The translations under genes and the position numbers were made by a program. A stretch of 64,000 bases of DNA from Flaccisagitta enflata (taxonomy: Eukaryota; Chaetognatha; Sagittoidea; Aphragmophora). The DNA lies in assembly GCA_965153355.1 (NCBI GenBank), contig OZ231127.1:98890001-98954000 (forward strand), in the 5' to 3' direction. Under the pieces are notes generated by a model, which ran no database searches, was not told the DNA's origin, and worked only from the letters and a program-made list of their open reading frames with translations. Positions 35,801 to 45,999 of this stretch are shown here, one piece after another (the stretch's first letter is position 1; each line of letters opens with the position of its first letter).

Positions 35801-36143
35801 AAACAAAATATGATGTTTTATTGCTATTCCGCTCCTGAAGTATATTTAGTATAATTGAATAATACTACATTATAGGTTTTTTTTATAGTGTATATAGTAC
35901 TTTGAATCAAGAGCGTTCTTAGAACATTAAAGGCTTCATTTGGCCTTGAAAATAAGAACATGAAGCCTTTCAAAAAAAAAAAAATGATGTTCTTCTAAAA
36001 AAAGTGTAAGCTTTTGGGATTTAGAGATTGAAAGATGTTGATATTGATTTGTTGCTCACTGAGCGTGATTTAGACTGTTATCAGTCATATTTCAATTCTT
36101 TAGAGGCGAGAGAGAAAGCGAGATATAAATAAAGATAGAAAGA

Positions 36144-36149
36144 TAGATG

Positions 36150-36201
<52 letters not shown>
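36144..36201 (+). repeat. (GATA)n microsatellite
   Basis: About 14 GATA units. Confidence 0.96.
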
Positions 36202-36202
<1 letters not shown>

Positions 36203-36362
36203 ATATCGAAATCAACAGAGAACAGAACAAGACAATGAAATGCACTGCGAGTGGTTAGAAGTTTGCTTAGATGATCAAATTGAGTTTCTTGTAGTATTCA
36301 CTCAGTTATTTTTCCTTCACATAGTTCCGACAGTCAAATGAGAAGCTGTTGTTCATTTTTTC

Positions 36363-36388
36363 ACGAAGTTCCGACGTCGGAACTTCGT
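36363..36388. repeat. 26-bp perfect palindrome
   Basis: Centred at 36375/36376, core GTTCCGACGTCGGAAC with ACGAA and TTCGT on the two sides. The half-site GTTCCGACAG is at 36325. A CT array begins 11 bp downstream. Confidence 0.78.
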
Positions 36389-36395
36389 TCATTTT

Positions 36396-36620
<225 letters not shown>

Positions 36621-36797
36621 AAAGTTACACAACAGGGGAACGGCTTGTCATTCAGAATTTTCCAAGGTTCATAACTTAGAATTGGCCTTTTGTCTGTCAC
36701 TTAGATTCTGAATTATGAACATTTTCTAGGGGGCATTATTTAGATTGTTTGTCTTTCTATGTTGCTCCAAACTTATTTTTCATCTTCTTATCTTCTC

Positions 36798-37181
<384 letters not shown>

Positions 37182-37327
37182 AAATAGACACAAAATCAGG
37201 AGTGACACTTTTTTACAAAGTGGTGCCTACTGCAAGTTTTTTTTTTTAAGATGTGCCATGGTGTGGAAGGGGAAGGAGTTTATTAGAAGATAATGGACGA
37301 GGAATAGGAGAGAGAAATAGGAATATA

Positions 37328-37450
37328 CAAGGCCGGATACATGGCATTCCAGTCACCGACGGGAGGAGTTATGCAAAAACCGCTTGCAATTCAAAAATGT
37401 TATGGACCAACAGACAGACACAATGTGTAGAGTCACGTGACCGGGACTGA
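37328..37450 (-). mobile_element. Family A element, short
   Basis: Distal end AAGGCCGGATACATGGCATT with CAGTCACCGAC. Hairpin end read on this strand AGTCCCGGTC then ACGTGACTCTACAC. The minisatellite is reduced to a few GACAGACA units. Confidence 0.65.
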
Positions 37451-37826
37451 AAAGATAAAAGGAAACAAGGCTGGATGGTCAAGATGGAAGTAAAAAAAAG
37501 CAAGAAAGGAAGAAAGGAAGGAAGAAGGAAAGAAAGAGTGCGGGAATAATAGAGTGCAGGGAAGAAAATAATAAGGAAATTCTTTAACCAAGACAGGTGT
37601 AGTTTAAGGACAAAAATTGGCTAATTTTGGAAGGGCTAATTAAAAGTCTGAGAGGGAATATTTTAGCTCTTTAAGACTTGATTTGAAATGTGGGAGGGCT
37701 TTTTGGCATGCTGTTTCCAAGGCCAAATACCCATGAGGCAACACAAAAAATGTTGATGCAATCAAGTTCGCATCTTATTGGCCTACTGGTCCTTGTTACT
37801 AGATACTATCTAGAGCATAAGTATGG

Positions 37827-38340
37827 AAATGAATGAATGAATGAATGAATGAATTTATTTACAAAACGGAGCAACTTTACAAAAGCAAATTGTAAAAGGC
37901 TTGGTCTCAAGGGATAGCCTGTGAAAGTCTAAAAACGATTTTTTTCCAACAGGGTCCTTTATAAAAATTCATAACATGATAGAAATTCACTAATCATAAA
38001 AAGTAATACCGTAGTCAAGTAAACATCCGTAATCCAATAAAATCCGTCTAAAAACTGATGAATCTAATCATACTGGGAGATTAAAAACTGCTTAAGTTTT
38101 TTCTTAAAAACTCGAAAATCCGAAATTGACTCTAAGTCATTAGGCAGTGCATTCCACTGTCTGATTGCCATAAATGCAAAACCATTTGGAGAAAGAGAAA
38201 GTTCGCAAGATACATAAAAGTTAAAGTTATTCCCACGTGTGTTGTGAGTATGAGCATCAGAGACCGACTTAGAATAAGGCAGTAAATATGCGGGGGCCAA
38301 CTTGTATCGAATACGAAATAGGTGTGACATTCTGAATAAC
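37827..38340 (-). pseudogene. LINE 3' end (third LINE) with ATTC tail
   Basis: The minus strand reads from about 38340 through a LINE polymerase C-terminus: HTHNTRGNNFNFYV, then FMAIRQWNALPNDLES, then FRVFKKKLKQFL, with a stop near 38064. This carries the NTRG, WN.LP and FKKKLK features common at the end of non-LTR ORF2 proteins. A 3' UTR of about 220 bp follows, ending in tandem ATTC units (GAATGAAT on the plus strand, 37827-37856), a typical LINE tail. The copy is 5'-truncated, so nothing upstream of the C-terminal domain remains. Confidence 0.85.
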
Positions 38341-38705
38341 TTTACGCATTAATAGCCAAAACTTTACTTAAAATAAGAATTTACAAAAAAATCAATGAGA
38401 TCCTGAAATTTTTTCGAATTTCTGATTTGATACCTCAGACTGCATTTGTTTAGCTCAAGCTAATTAGAAATGACAAGCAAAACAAAACAGGTACCTAAAC
38501 TGAATTATACCACAATTGATACAAAGAGATTACTGCTCCAAGTGATTACTCCATTTTAAAGACAGATTGAAGAGTTTTTCATTTGATTGTTTGTCCCATC
38601 TATCATGCCATAAACTTATTATATTTTCCAACACTGAATCACTGTCGTTGCAAAAAAAGCTTAAAAGAGCATAAAGTATAAACAGAAGAATGATCCTAAA
38701 CATTT

Positions 38706-38914
38706 TTAGTCGCGTGCTACACGACTCTACACCCCGCTTTATTGGTCAGTCCGTCGGTCCGTCCGTCCATTGGTCTGTCACACTTTACTTTTTTTGGGTT
38801 TTTGCGGTTTTTGGCCTCACTGCTCCTGCCCAAATGATGGAGTGACCTCAATTATGGCCCCTGCCCACCCGCACGTGACTGGGGTACCCGTGTATCCGAC
38901 CTTGTTTTTAGGAA
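38706..38914 (+). mobile_element. Family A element, complete
   Basis: AGTCGCGTGC, TACACGACTCTACACCCCGC, GTCCGTCGGTCCGTCC, CACACTTTACTTTTTTTGG, CACTGCTCCTGCCC, distal GCACGTGACT, CCGTGTATCCGACCTTGTTT. Confidence 0.8.
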
Positions 38915-39128
38915 AGAAGATATATTATGCATCCATCTCTAACATTCATTTGAAAATGTTCAAAACCCTCACTCAATCACTTGTTGAACTTACAAGATGT
39001 TAAAAAAAATATCTAATATATTTTTGAGTTTTTTTTGCATAATTTTTTTGCATAAACTATGCAATAATCAAAGTGTTTCCATATTCTTGCTCTAGATAGT
39101 ATGCCATTGAGAAAGGCATTGATACTCC

Positions 39129-39133
39129 AGAGA

Positions 39134-39183
<50 letters not shown>
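39129..39183 (+). repeat. (AG)n microsatellite
   Basis: AG array with one ACAG interruption. It lies in a stretch where ATTCTAAGT/GATTCTAAAT-type words recur (39210-39330). Confidence 0.95.
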
Positions 39184-39187
<4 letters not shown>

Positions 39188-39704
39188 ATGAGAGAGCTTC
39201 TAAGTAGATTCTAACTAATGAACAAAGGATAGAAAGACAGAAATTCTGAGTGATGAACATTCTTTGATGTTCATTACTTAGATTCTAAATCATGAACATT
39301 CTTTAAGGGGCGTTATTCAGATTCTAAATAACGGTACATACTTCACAACAGACAGACAGATACACACTAAGACAGAGACCGAGAATAAACGCGGACTAAA
39401 ACGTTTACAGCAAGCACAGTTTTAACGTTGCATAATGAATACTGTCATAGTCCTACTACACATAATGCACGAACCAGCACTGAAACGAGTTTCTGAATGG
39501 CGTAACCAAGGTTACGTGACAACAAACAAAAGCATCCATTGACTGGAGTCAAGAAAAGATGGTTAAGAATCTGTTCGCTCTCTTTTTTCTTTCGATAAAG
39601 TCGGTTAATTTGCATATTGCAGTAACATCTTTTTCTCTTTTTTCCCGCTAACGTTAGAGTTTGGCACACATTGTCCACACCTAGTGACATGCCTGCCATA
39701 TTTT

Positions 39705-40251
39705 TAGTCGCGTGCACGCGACTCTACAACCCACTCTGTCCATTGGTCGGTTGGTCCGTCGGTCCGTCGGTCCGTCCGTCACGCTTAGCTTTTTTGGCGT
39801 TTACGGGCGTTTTTGGGGTTACTGCTCCTGCGTGGTTGGTCAATTTCATCACTGCCCCTGCCCACTGGGGGGGTCGGTATCAACCTTCTTTGGAAATGCC
39901 ATTCGGACATATCACCAGACCATGCGCAATCACAAAACAACCTGAGAACTAGAAGGAAAAGTTCATGAGATTTTATCATTTATAGTTGTGCCAACCCTAC
40001 CTTTCCCATAGTAAAGTATAGGAGCTTCCTCTTCCTCTTCCTTCTCCCTATTCATTACAATGTAAATAAGGGGTGTGGCACGACTGTAAATGATATGGTG
40101 TGACTCCTTTTTCCTTTCACATGTGTTCATATATCGTTTTTGTGCACACTTTGGTCATATGTCCGACTGGCATTTCCAAAGTTCGTTGTTACCGACCCCC
40201 CCACTGCCCACTCGCACGCGACTAGGGTAGCCGTGTATCCGGCCTTGTTGA
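39705..40251 (+). mobile_element. Family A element interrupted by a second element
   Basis: AGTCGCGTGC then ACGCGACTCTACAACCC, GTCCGTCGGTCCGTCC, ACTGCTCCTGCG and CTGCCCCTGCCC. The element at 39868-40202 follows, then distal GCACGCGACT and GCCGTGTATCCGGCCTTGTT. The first ten bases, the adjacent inverse and the distal inverse all match perfectly. Confidence 0.82.
39868..40202. mobile_element. 335-bp inverted-repeat element with ACTG duplication
   Basis: GGGGGGGTCGGTATCAACC and GTTGTTACCGACCCCCCC are inverse. GGAAATGCCATTCGGACATA and TATGTCCGACTGGCATTTCC continue the arms. ACTG flanks both sides (39864-39867 and 40203-40206). Non-coding. Confidence 0.8.
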
Positions 40252-40756
40252 ATGTCTTGAACTAGTCACTTTAGTGGTATCTAGCTAACGTTAGCTAAAG
40301 TTTGAAGAAAACTGGAAAAGTGTTTTTTTCAACATGACATAACATTTTAAGACACATTGATACTTTCCGGGTCACGGCCCTTTATGTTTCATCCCCCTAT
40401 CACCACCAATTCACCTACACAGTGCCCCGGATCCCGCCACCACGAAAAATAAGTACCCATCACCCCCTATCACCCCCTATCACCACCAATTCATAAGTGG
40501 AGTGTTGATGCTGACACTTTGCGTGATATGATGGGGTTTTAGTTGCCTTTCAATCAATTTTTTCATCTTAATTTTACAATTCACAGTGAAGAAAAAAAAA
40601 TCTATAATTCATGTGTTTTTTGACTAACTTTTTTTGGGGACAATTATCTTTTGCTCCGTACCTTAGCTAAATGTAAACCGAAAGTCGATGATGACGAGTC
40701 ATTCATCAAGTGTTAACTTTTTATCACGAAGACGTTATATTTTTTGGTCCAAAGTG
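40252..40756. other. Intergenic / 3' flank of the sulfotransferase
   Basis: Contains a short tandem CACCCCCTATCACCACCAAT repeat (40393-40490). No AATAAA on the minus strand was seen close after the stop codon. This should hold the 3' UTR of the gene. Confidence 0.4.
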
Positions 40757-40915
40757 CTATTTGAATGTAAACTGGAAGTCGGTATTGATTAGTCTATCTT
40801 CAATGTATTGGTCGAAATCAGCGCTGAGTTTCTCATCAAAATAGTTCTTGAAGTCGCCCACAACTCCTTTCCGCATGAAATCGCTTTGGGTGTAACCAGC
40901 CGCTTTGAAATTAAC
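40757..40915 (-). CDS. Sulfotransferase, terminal coding exon
   Basis: This is the last exon of a cytosolic sulfotransferase, the enzyme class that moves sulfate from PAPS to hydroxyl or amine groups of small molecules. On the minus strand a CTTTCAG acceptor precedes 52 codons and a TAG stop (40759-40757). The peptide starts VNFKAAGYTQSDF and contains MRKGVVGDFKNYF, the family's C-terminal RKG..GDWKN.F motif that binds the 3'-phosphate of PAPS. Here Trp is replaced by Phe, a conservative change. It ends INTDFQFTFK. The exon is 159 nt, starts in phase 0 and joins exactly to the exon at 52905-53001 (ending NNNM) across a 12-kb intron. There are no stops or frameshifts, so the exon looks functional. 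The substrate cannot be inferred. Confidence 0.93.
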   Translation of the reverse strand, partial: VNFKAAGYTQSDFMRKGVVGDFKNYFDEKLSADFDQYIEDRLINTDFQFTFK

Positions 40916-41680
40916 CTGAAAGAAAAAAGGAGGTCAACAGTGTTGGCCCAACACCTATAAGGTGACTAATCTGAACTTATTGAGTCAGCTTTAGCTTGGG
41001 GGGGTGTCTACAACATCAAATTAGCACAAAAAATTGAGAAACTGACACTGTAAATCAAATGAGCAAAATCAAGCCCTTTAATCAGGACATATCTAAAATA
41101 CCGTGGTTTATCAAAATCTGAGGGAATGGCTGTTTTGGGTAAAGTAGATGTGTGCTAAAGCCTAATCGATCTACTGGAGTTTACAGGGAGCCATTTTTAG
41201 TAGGTAAAACAATGTACAAAAAATAGAGCCCGGTGAGAAGGTGGCAAGAAACTGGTCAAAGGTTTATGCTGTCAGGAAATGATGTAAAAGCTTACCACTA
41301 ATTTTCACTCCTTCATTTCAATTTCTGCTGGTTTGAATTGGGTAACATGTGTTTCAATTGAACTAGCCTTTGAGACTTGTTTCTGGCCATTTTCTTGGTA
41401 ACTCGTTGCTAGGAAAACACACAACTTCGAATTTCAATGCTGCATGCTTCTTAGTGTACAGTATTGCTATAGCAGTCTTGGTTATGTCATGCTGTATCAA
41501 TACTGTGTCAATCGAACAGACTTGAGTTATTTGGTTGCACATGTCATTAATCACCATAAACCTAATTATTCATAAGGCAAAACAGCCAAATGTTTTATTC
41601 AACATCAACTAGTTTTACAAATATTAACCTCATCAGGATTTTCTTATTTTGATTAAAAAAGATACAATAACACTTATCAT

Positions 41681-42147
41681 CAGGGTCCGACAAAATTTTT
41701 TGCTGCCTATGAGCAAAATTTTTCTGCTGGTTCCTGCCTACAAAATTTGTGCATGATTCTTTCATTGTATAATACTATGAAAGCCTTTTATTTTGATAAG
41801 CGCAGACTGATAAGAGAGAAAATCAAAGGCAATCTTGCCATATTTAAATCAGAATTGAATGAGCAACATTTTACTTATGAAGATTAAAACACTACATAAG
41901 AATCCTAAGATCCTAAGATCTTCAGAAAAAAATTACTCTCAATAACTTTTTAGTCAACTAAATTATCCTATTTCATGCCTTTTTTTTGTTTCATTCCTCT
42001 TTTTGACACTTTTTTTTTCTTTTTTCTTTTTGCTATTTTGCCCTTGCTTTCCTCTTTTCCTTTCTTATCTCTTCCCTCTCCTGCCTACAAAGTGGCTAGC
42101 TGCCTTGGAGCTATGCTCCCGTGCTCCCGCACTTTGTCGTACCCTGC
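41681..42147. mobile_element. hAT-like MITE, 8-bp target duplication
   Basis: Left end CAGGGTCCGACAAA and right end TTTGTCGTACCCTG are inverse with one mismatch. CTTATCAT is present at 41673-41680 and 42148-42155. CAGGGT ends with an 8-bp duplication are typical of hAT elements. The interior is non-coding, with CTTTT-rich sequence near the right end. It lies in the sulfotransferase intron. Confidence 0.88.
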
Positions 42148-42468
42148 CTTATCATGTCCACTACGCTCAGCAGGAATTGACCAAAGTTGTCAGACCCCCA
42201 ATCGCAGTATGAGCGCATGTTGATATGTGTGAATTAAAACAAAATGCGAAATTTCATGACCCTCGGTGACCAAAAACCATCGGCAGCGGGCTTATTCAGG
42301 TCAAAAATCGTGCAGAAAATCTTTTTCCCTTGTCATTTCTTTAAACCGCAATCATGAAGTTCTTCAAAGCAGTAAACAAGTGACGTGGGGTCACATTATC
42401 GTTACAGATGGGTGGGCAGGGGCACCCAACCCCCATCAACACCCCGCGCCTACTCCCTCCAACTAATC

Positions 42469-42822
42469 CCATATTTCCTTTAGTTAGCGCCCCAGTCGCT
42501 TTTGAAATGGAAATGAAACATTGTGATTTTCAACCTGCAATTAGCGCCCCCTCATTCATTTATGTATAGATGTAATTATATGAAAATTATGATAAGTGAA
42601 TAAATATTTTGTAAATCAGTGCAATACAGCACTAAAACAGAGACAAATTTTGCATTGCAAACCACGCCTCTATTTTTTTGCCAAAAAAAAAACATTATTC
42701 ATGGCAAATTGAAAAAAAATTTTCTCCTAAAACATGTTTTCATCATAAGCTCTCTCTTTTTTTAAAGGGGGGTTGCTAATTAGAGGGGGAGCGATAAATG
42801 CAAGAAATATGGAACACACATC
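42469..42822. mobile_element. MITE related to 28350-28685
   Basis: CCATATTTCCTTTAGTTAGC and GCAAGAAATATGG ends, with GCGCCCC near the left and GGGGGAGCG near the right. Same layout as the ACCGTATTTCC element but more decayed. Confidence 0.6.
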
Positions 42823-42869
42823 CAAAGAGCCTCTGAAACATTCATTTTCTTACGTATAACTAACAACTA

Positions 42870-43148
42870 ACAAGGCCGTAAACACGGCTACCGAAGTAGC
42901 GTGTGGGTGGGGCAGGGGCAGTGATGAAAAGGCTAACCCAAGCTTTTGGGCAGGAGTAATGCAAAAACCACTCCTATACGCAAAAAAAATGATGGTGTTG
43001 GACGGAAGGGTGGACGGAAGGATGGACGGATGGATGGACGGCCGGCCAGCTGGACAGATGGATGGAGGGATGGACGGAAAGGGCAGATGGAGAAACAGAG
43101 AAACCAAACGACCAACAAAGCGGGTTATAAAGTTGTATGCACGCGACA
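42870..43148 (-). mobile_element. Family A element
   Basis: Distal end AAGGCCGTAAACACGGCTAC with GTGGGTGGGGCAGGGGCAG. A GGACGGAAGGATGGACGG minisatellite of about 100 bp. Hairpin end on this strand GTCGCGTGC then ATACAACTTTATAACCC. Confidence 0.7.
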
Positions 43149-43256
43149 AAAATGGGGTTTAATCCTGAAAAAAATCTCAAAGGTGCATAGGATGACATAA
43201 TCTGGGTCAAGCAAAGAAAAAATGATCTGTGGACTGCTAAATGTAGTTGTTACATT

Positions 43257-43310
43257 TTAGTCGCGTGCACGCCACTCTATAACCCGCTATGTCTGTCGGT
43301 CGGTCCGCAC
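43257..43310 (+). mobile_element. Family A hairpin end, partial
   Basis: AGTCGCGTGC, ACGCCACTCTATAACCCGC, GTCTGTCGGTCGGTCCGC. It ends where the 112-bp tandem repeat starts. Confidence 0.6.
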
Positions 43311-43311
43311 T

Positions 43312-43591
43312 TAGGGTGGTTTTGGCATACTAGAGACATTATATACCCAACCACCACCCAAAACCCCCAAATCACCATCACCGACACCCCTAAAATCACC
43401 CAAACAACTAAATCACCAAAACTATTGGTGGTTTTGGCATACTAGAGGCGTTATATACCCAACCACCACCCAAAACCCTCAAATCACCATCACTGACACC
43501 CCAAAAACCACCCAAACACCTAAATCACCAACACTATGGGTGATTTTGGCATACTAGAGGTGTTATATACCCAACCACCACCCAAAACCAG
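43312..43591 (+). repeat. 112-bp tandem repeat, about 2.5 units
   Basis: GGTTTTGGCATACTAGAG and TTATATACCCAACCACCACC recur with a spacing of 112 bp (at about 43321, 43433 and 43545). CAC/CCA-rich. Confidence 0.88.
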
Positions 43592-43724
43592 GACGAGGAA
43601 TAAAATGATTGAAGGAGGATTGGGAAAGTAAGTTAAGTTTTTCAAGAGAGAAAATGTCGATCAAACAGTGTACCACAGGTCAGGGGACAACTGCATTGAT
43701 GAAGTACACATGGAATGAATGCAT

Positions 43725-43875
43725 GAATCAATTAACAATGAATGAGAATTCATGAATAATGAATTAATAATGAATGAGTGTGAATGTTATGAATCAATTA
43801 GCATGATGAATGAATAAATGAATGCAATGAATGATGAATGTTGTCAAATGAATGAAGAATGAGAGAATGAATGAG
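43725..43875 (+). repeat. Degenerate (GAAT)n
   Basis: GAATGAATGA, GAATTCATGAAT and similar decayed tetranucleotide units. Confidence 0.85.
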
Positions 43876-44019
43876 ATGAGATGAAGAAATATTTGTATTT
43901 CCCGCATGAGAAATTTCAAGTGATTTTGGTCAATTTCATGGATTTTTTCACTTGAGCTTAATAAACCGAAGGTCAAACGGGCGGATGCACTGACAGAGCC
44001 TCTTATGTTGGTGCAATTA

Positions 44020-44243
44020 AAGACCGGATACACGGCAACCCTAGTCGCGTGCGGGTGGGCAGGGGCATTGATAGATAAGGTTACTGGGGCATTTGGGGAG
44101 GAGCAGTTAGCTCAAAATGCTGAAAAACGCCGAAAAAGTGAAAAGGGCACCAACCAATCAACTGACCGACCAACTGACCAACGGACCAACCAACCGACCA
44201 ACAGACGGACAAAGCGGGGTAAACAGTCGCGTAGCGTATGTTT
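44020..44243 (-). mobile_element. Family A element
   Basis: Distal end AGACCGGATACACGGCAACC with AGTCGCGTGCGGGTGGGC. CCAACCGACCAACAG minisatellite. The hairpin end is decayed (ACGCTACGCGACTGTTTAC on this strand). Confidence 0.72.
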
Positions 44244-44635
44244 AAAAATGCTTAGCTGAACCGTGAAGAATAACTAAAAGATAAAGAATTCAAAAAGAAC
44301 TAACTGAATGTAAATATGTTAGTATTTACAGTACTTTAATTTTTATCACTTAAATATGCTCGCTGCCGATGGTTTGAGGTCTCTGATGCTTATGAAACTT
44401 TTTCCCTTGGCCTCTGCCACACATATACACATTCTAGCATACTGCGATGAGCGGTGCTTTGACTTTGGTCCATGGCCTCTAAGCGTAATGTCCACTGATG
44501 CTGTTGTACTTTTTACTTGTGTCGTAAGATTTTAAAAAATAATTTTCATTAAATTTTTTTTTTCCTCTGGAAAAAGTCAATGCATTTGATAGACAGTAAT
44601 CATCCCAGGAATCAGGTCATTCAATTGAAATGTGA

Positions 44636-45056
44636 GTTTTGGGCAGCGGCCCCAAAGGGAATGAAGTCCTCAAGAACACAGGGGAAATTTGTCCGTCCAT
44701 CTGTCCGTACGTCCATACGTCCATTCCTTCCCTCCACCCATCAGGGCTTCATCTCCTTCGGGGCCCAAACCAAACTGTATGGCCCAAATCCCAGCAAAAT
44801 GGCCCAAATCTAAGCAAAACGGATCCAATCTGGCTAAAAAACCTGAATTCTGGTCTGACCTAGAATGACTTAAGAATTACTAGAATAAATGAAATGACTC
44901 AAATGACTTAAATTGACTTTAAATGACCTAAAATGACTTAAAATGATTTTACATGACTTAAAATGACCTGGTGGACCTAAAATGAGTTAGTAGGAATAAA
45001 AGAAATAAAAAAGTCACAAAAGCGCTAGATGGTCAGCGGTACCCGTGCCCTGCCTT
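44636..45056. mobile_element. Family B element
   Basis: TTTTGGGCAGCGGCCCCAAA, GAAGTCCTCAAGAACACAGG, GTCCGT units, GGCCCAAATCTAAGCAAAA units and AAATGACTTAAA units. It ends GTCACAAAAGCGCTAGATGG, TCAGCGGTACCCGTGCCC, the opposite terminus of the family. Confidence 0.7.
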
Positions 45057-45084
45057 GGTATTTTGTGCTTGAAGCTTGGAGCTG

Positions 45085-45240
45085 AGAGCTCCAAAGGGGT
45101 TGATGACCTATGCTTTACACATTTAGGGAATTTTATCCTTCTTCTCCCCCTCCTGGCTGGAAATTAGGCCTCAAGGCTGGGATTTAGGCCTAAAGGCAGG
45201 GACTTAGGCCTGCAGGCTAGGATTTGAGCCATGAAGCTGG
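45085..45240 (+). mobile_element. Family B element, partial arm and minisatellite
   Basis: GAGCTCCAAAGGGGTTGATG, ACCTATGCTTTACACATTTA, then GGATTTAGGCCTAAAGGCAG-type units. It lacks the other end. Confidence 0.55.
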
Positions 45241-45479
45241 TAACCATAGCAAAATAAAAAAAGAGACAAATGCTTTTTTATGATTTACATTCATCCAATG
45301 AGAAAAACACAGCAAAATCTATGACAATTTCATAGCTCTTCAAAAAATCTTCAAAATGGGACCATGGTGGTTGTCAGAGCTTTATACGTTTAGAAATGAC
45401 GTAAGGATGAAGACTAGATAGTCAAGACTGTAAAAGCCACGTTGAAAAGGCAGCCCCTTTTTGTTGGTACATAAAAAAT

Positions 45480-45790
45480 GGTGAAAAAAAATTCATTAGA
45501 ACTTTCATTTCAATGTATTTTCAAAGATTTTTGAATTTTCTTTCATTCTAGACCAATCCCAGATCTGTAAGTCAAACCGTTTAAAAGTTAGAGCTCGTCA
45601 AAGTGAACTACTTTTTTTCAGAACCTTTTGAATTCAGTTGAATTGCAAAATTGAACATGGTAATGTTTTCATTCTTGTGCCATTTCTTAACAAATAAAGC
45701 TAGAACAACCAGCAACGTCGCATTTGAAAGATCTTTTGCAGATCTTTCAAACGGCCACAGATTTTTTATATTTCATACCTTCAGTTTAGC
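45480..45790. repeat. Family G repeat, inverse copy at 52090-52330
   Basis: ACCAATCCCAGATCTGTAAG, TTTAAAAGTTAGAGCTCGT, CCTTTTGAATTCAGTTGAAT and GAAAGATCTTTTGCAGATCT all reappear inverted at 52090-52330. Both copies are in the 12-kb intron. Confidence 0.65.
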
Positions 45791-45999
45791 AGGAATAAGC
45801 AAAATAAGCTGTCTCTTGTTTGTTTTTTTTTTTTTTTTTTGCTATAGTTATTTGGGCCTCACACAGACTTTCAAACGCCAAAGGTCATTGCTAAATAACA
45901 AAAGCTCAGCTGGTGTCACTACAACCACTGAAATTATTTTATATGAATATACTTTTTCCATTGGTAAAAATAAATGAAGCTTGAACTGCATATTTTCGC

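Noticed and set aside
40516-40700. A poly(A) signal for the sulfotransferase
   Set aside because: No AATAAA or ATTAAA on the minus strand could be found by eye close to the stop codon.
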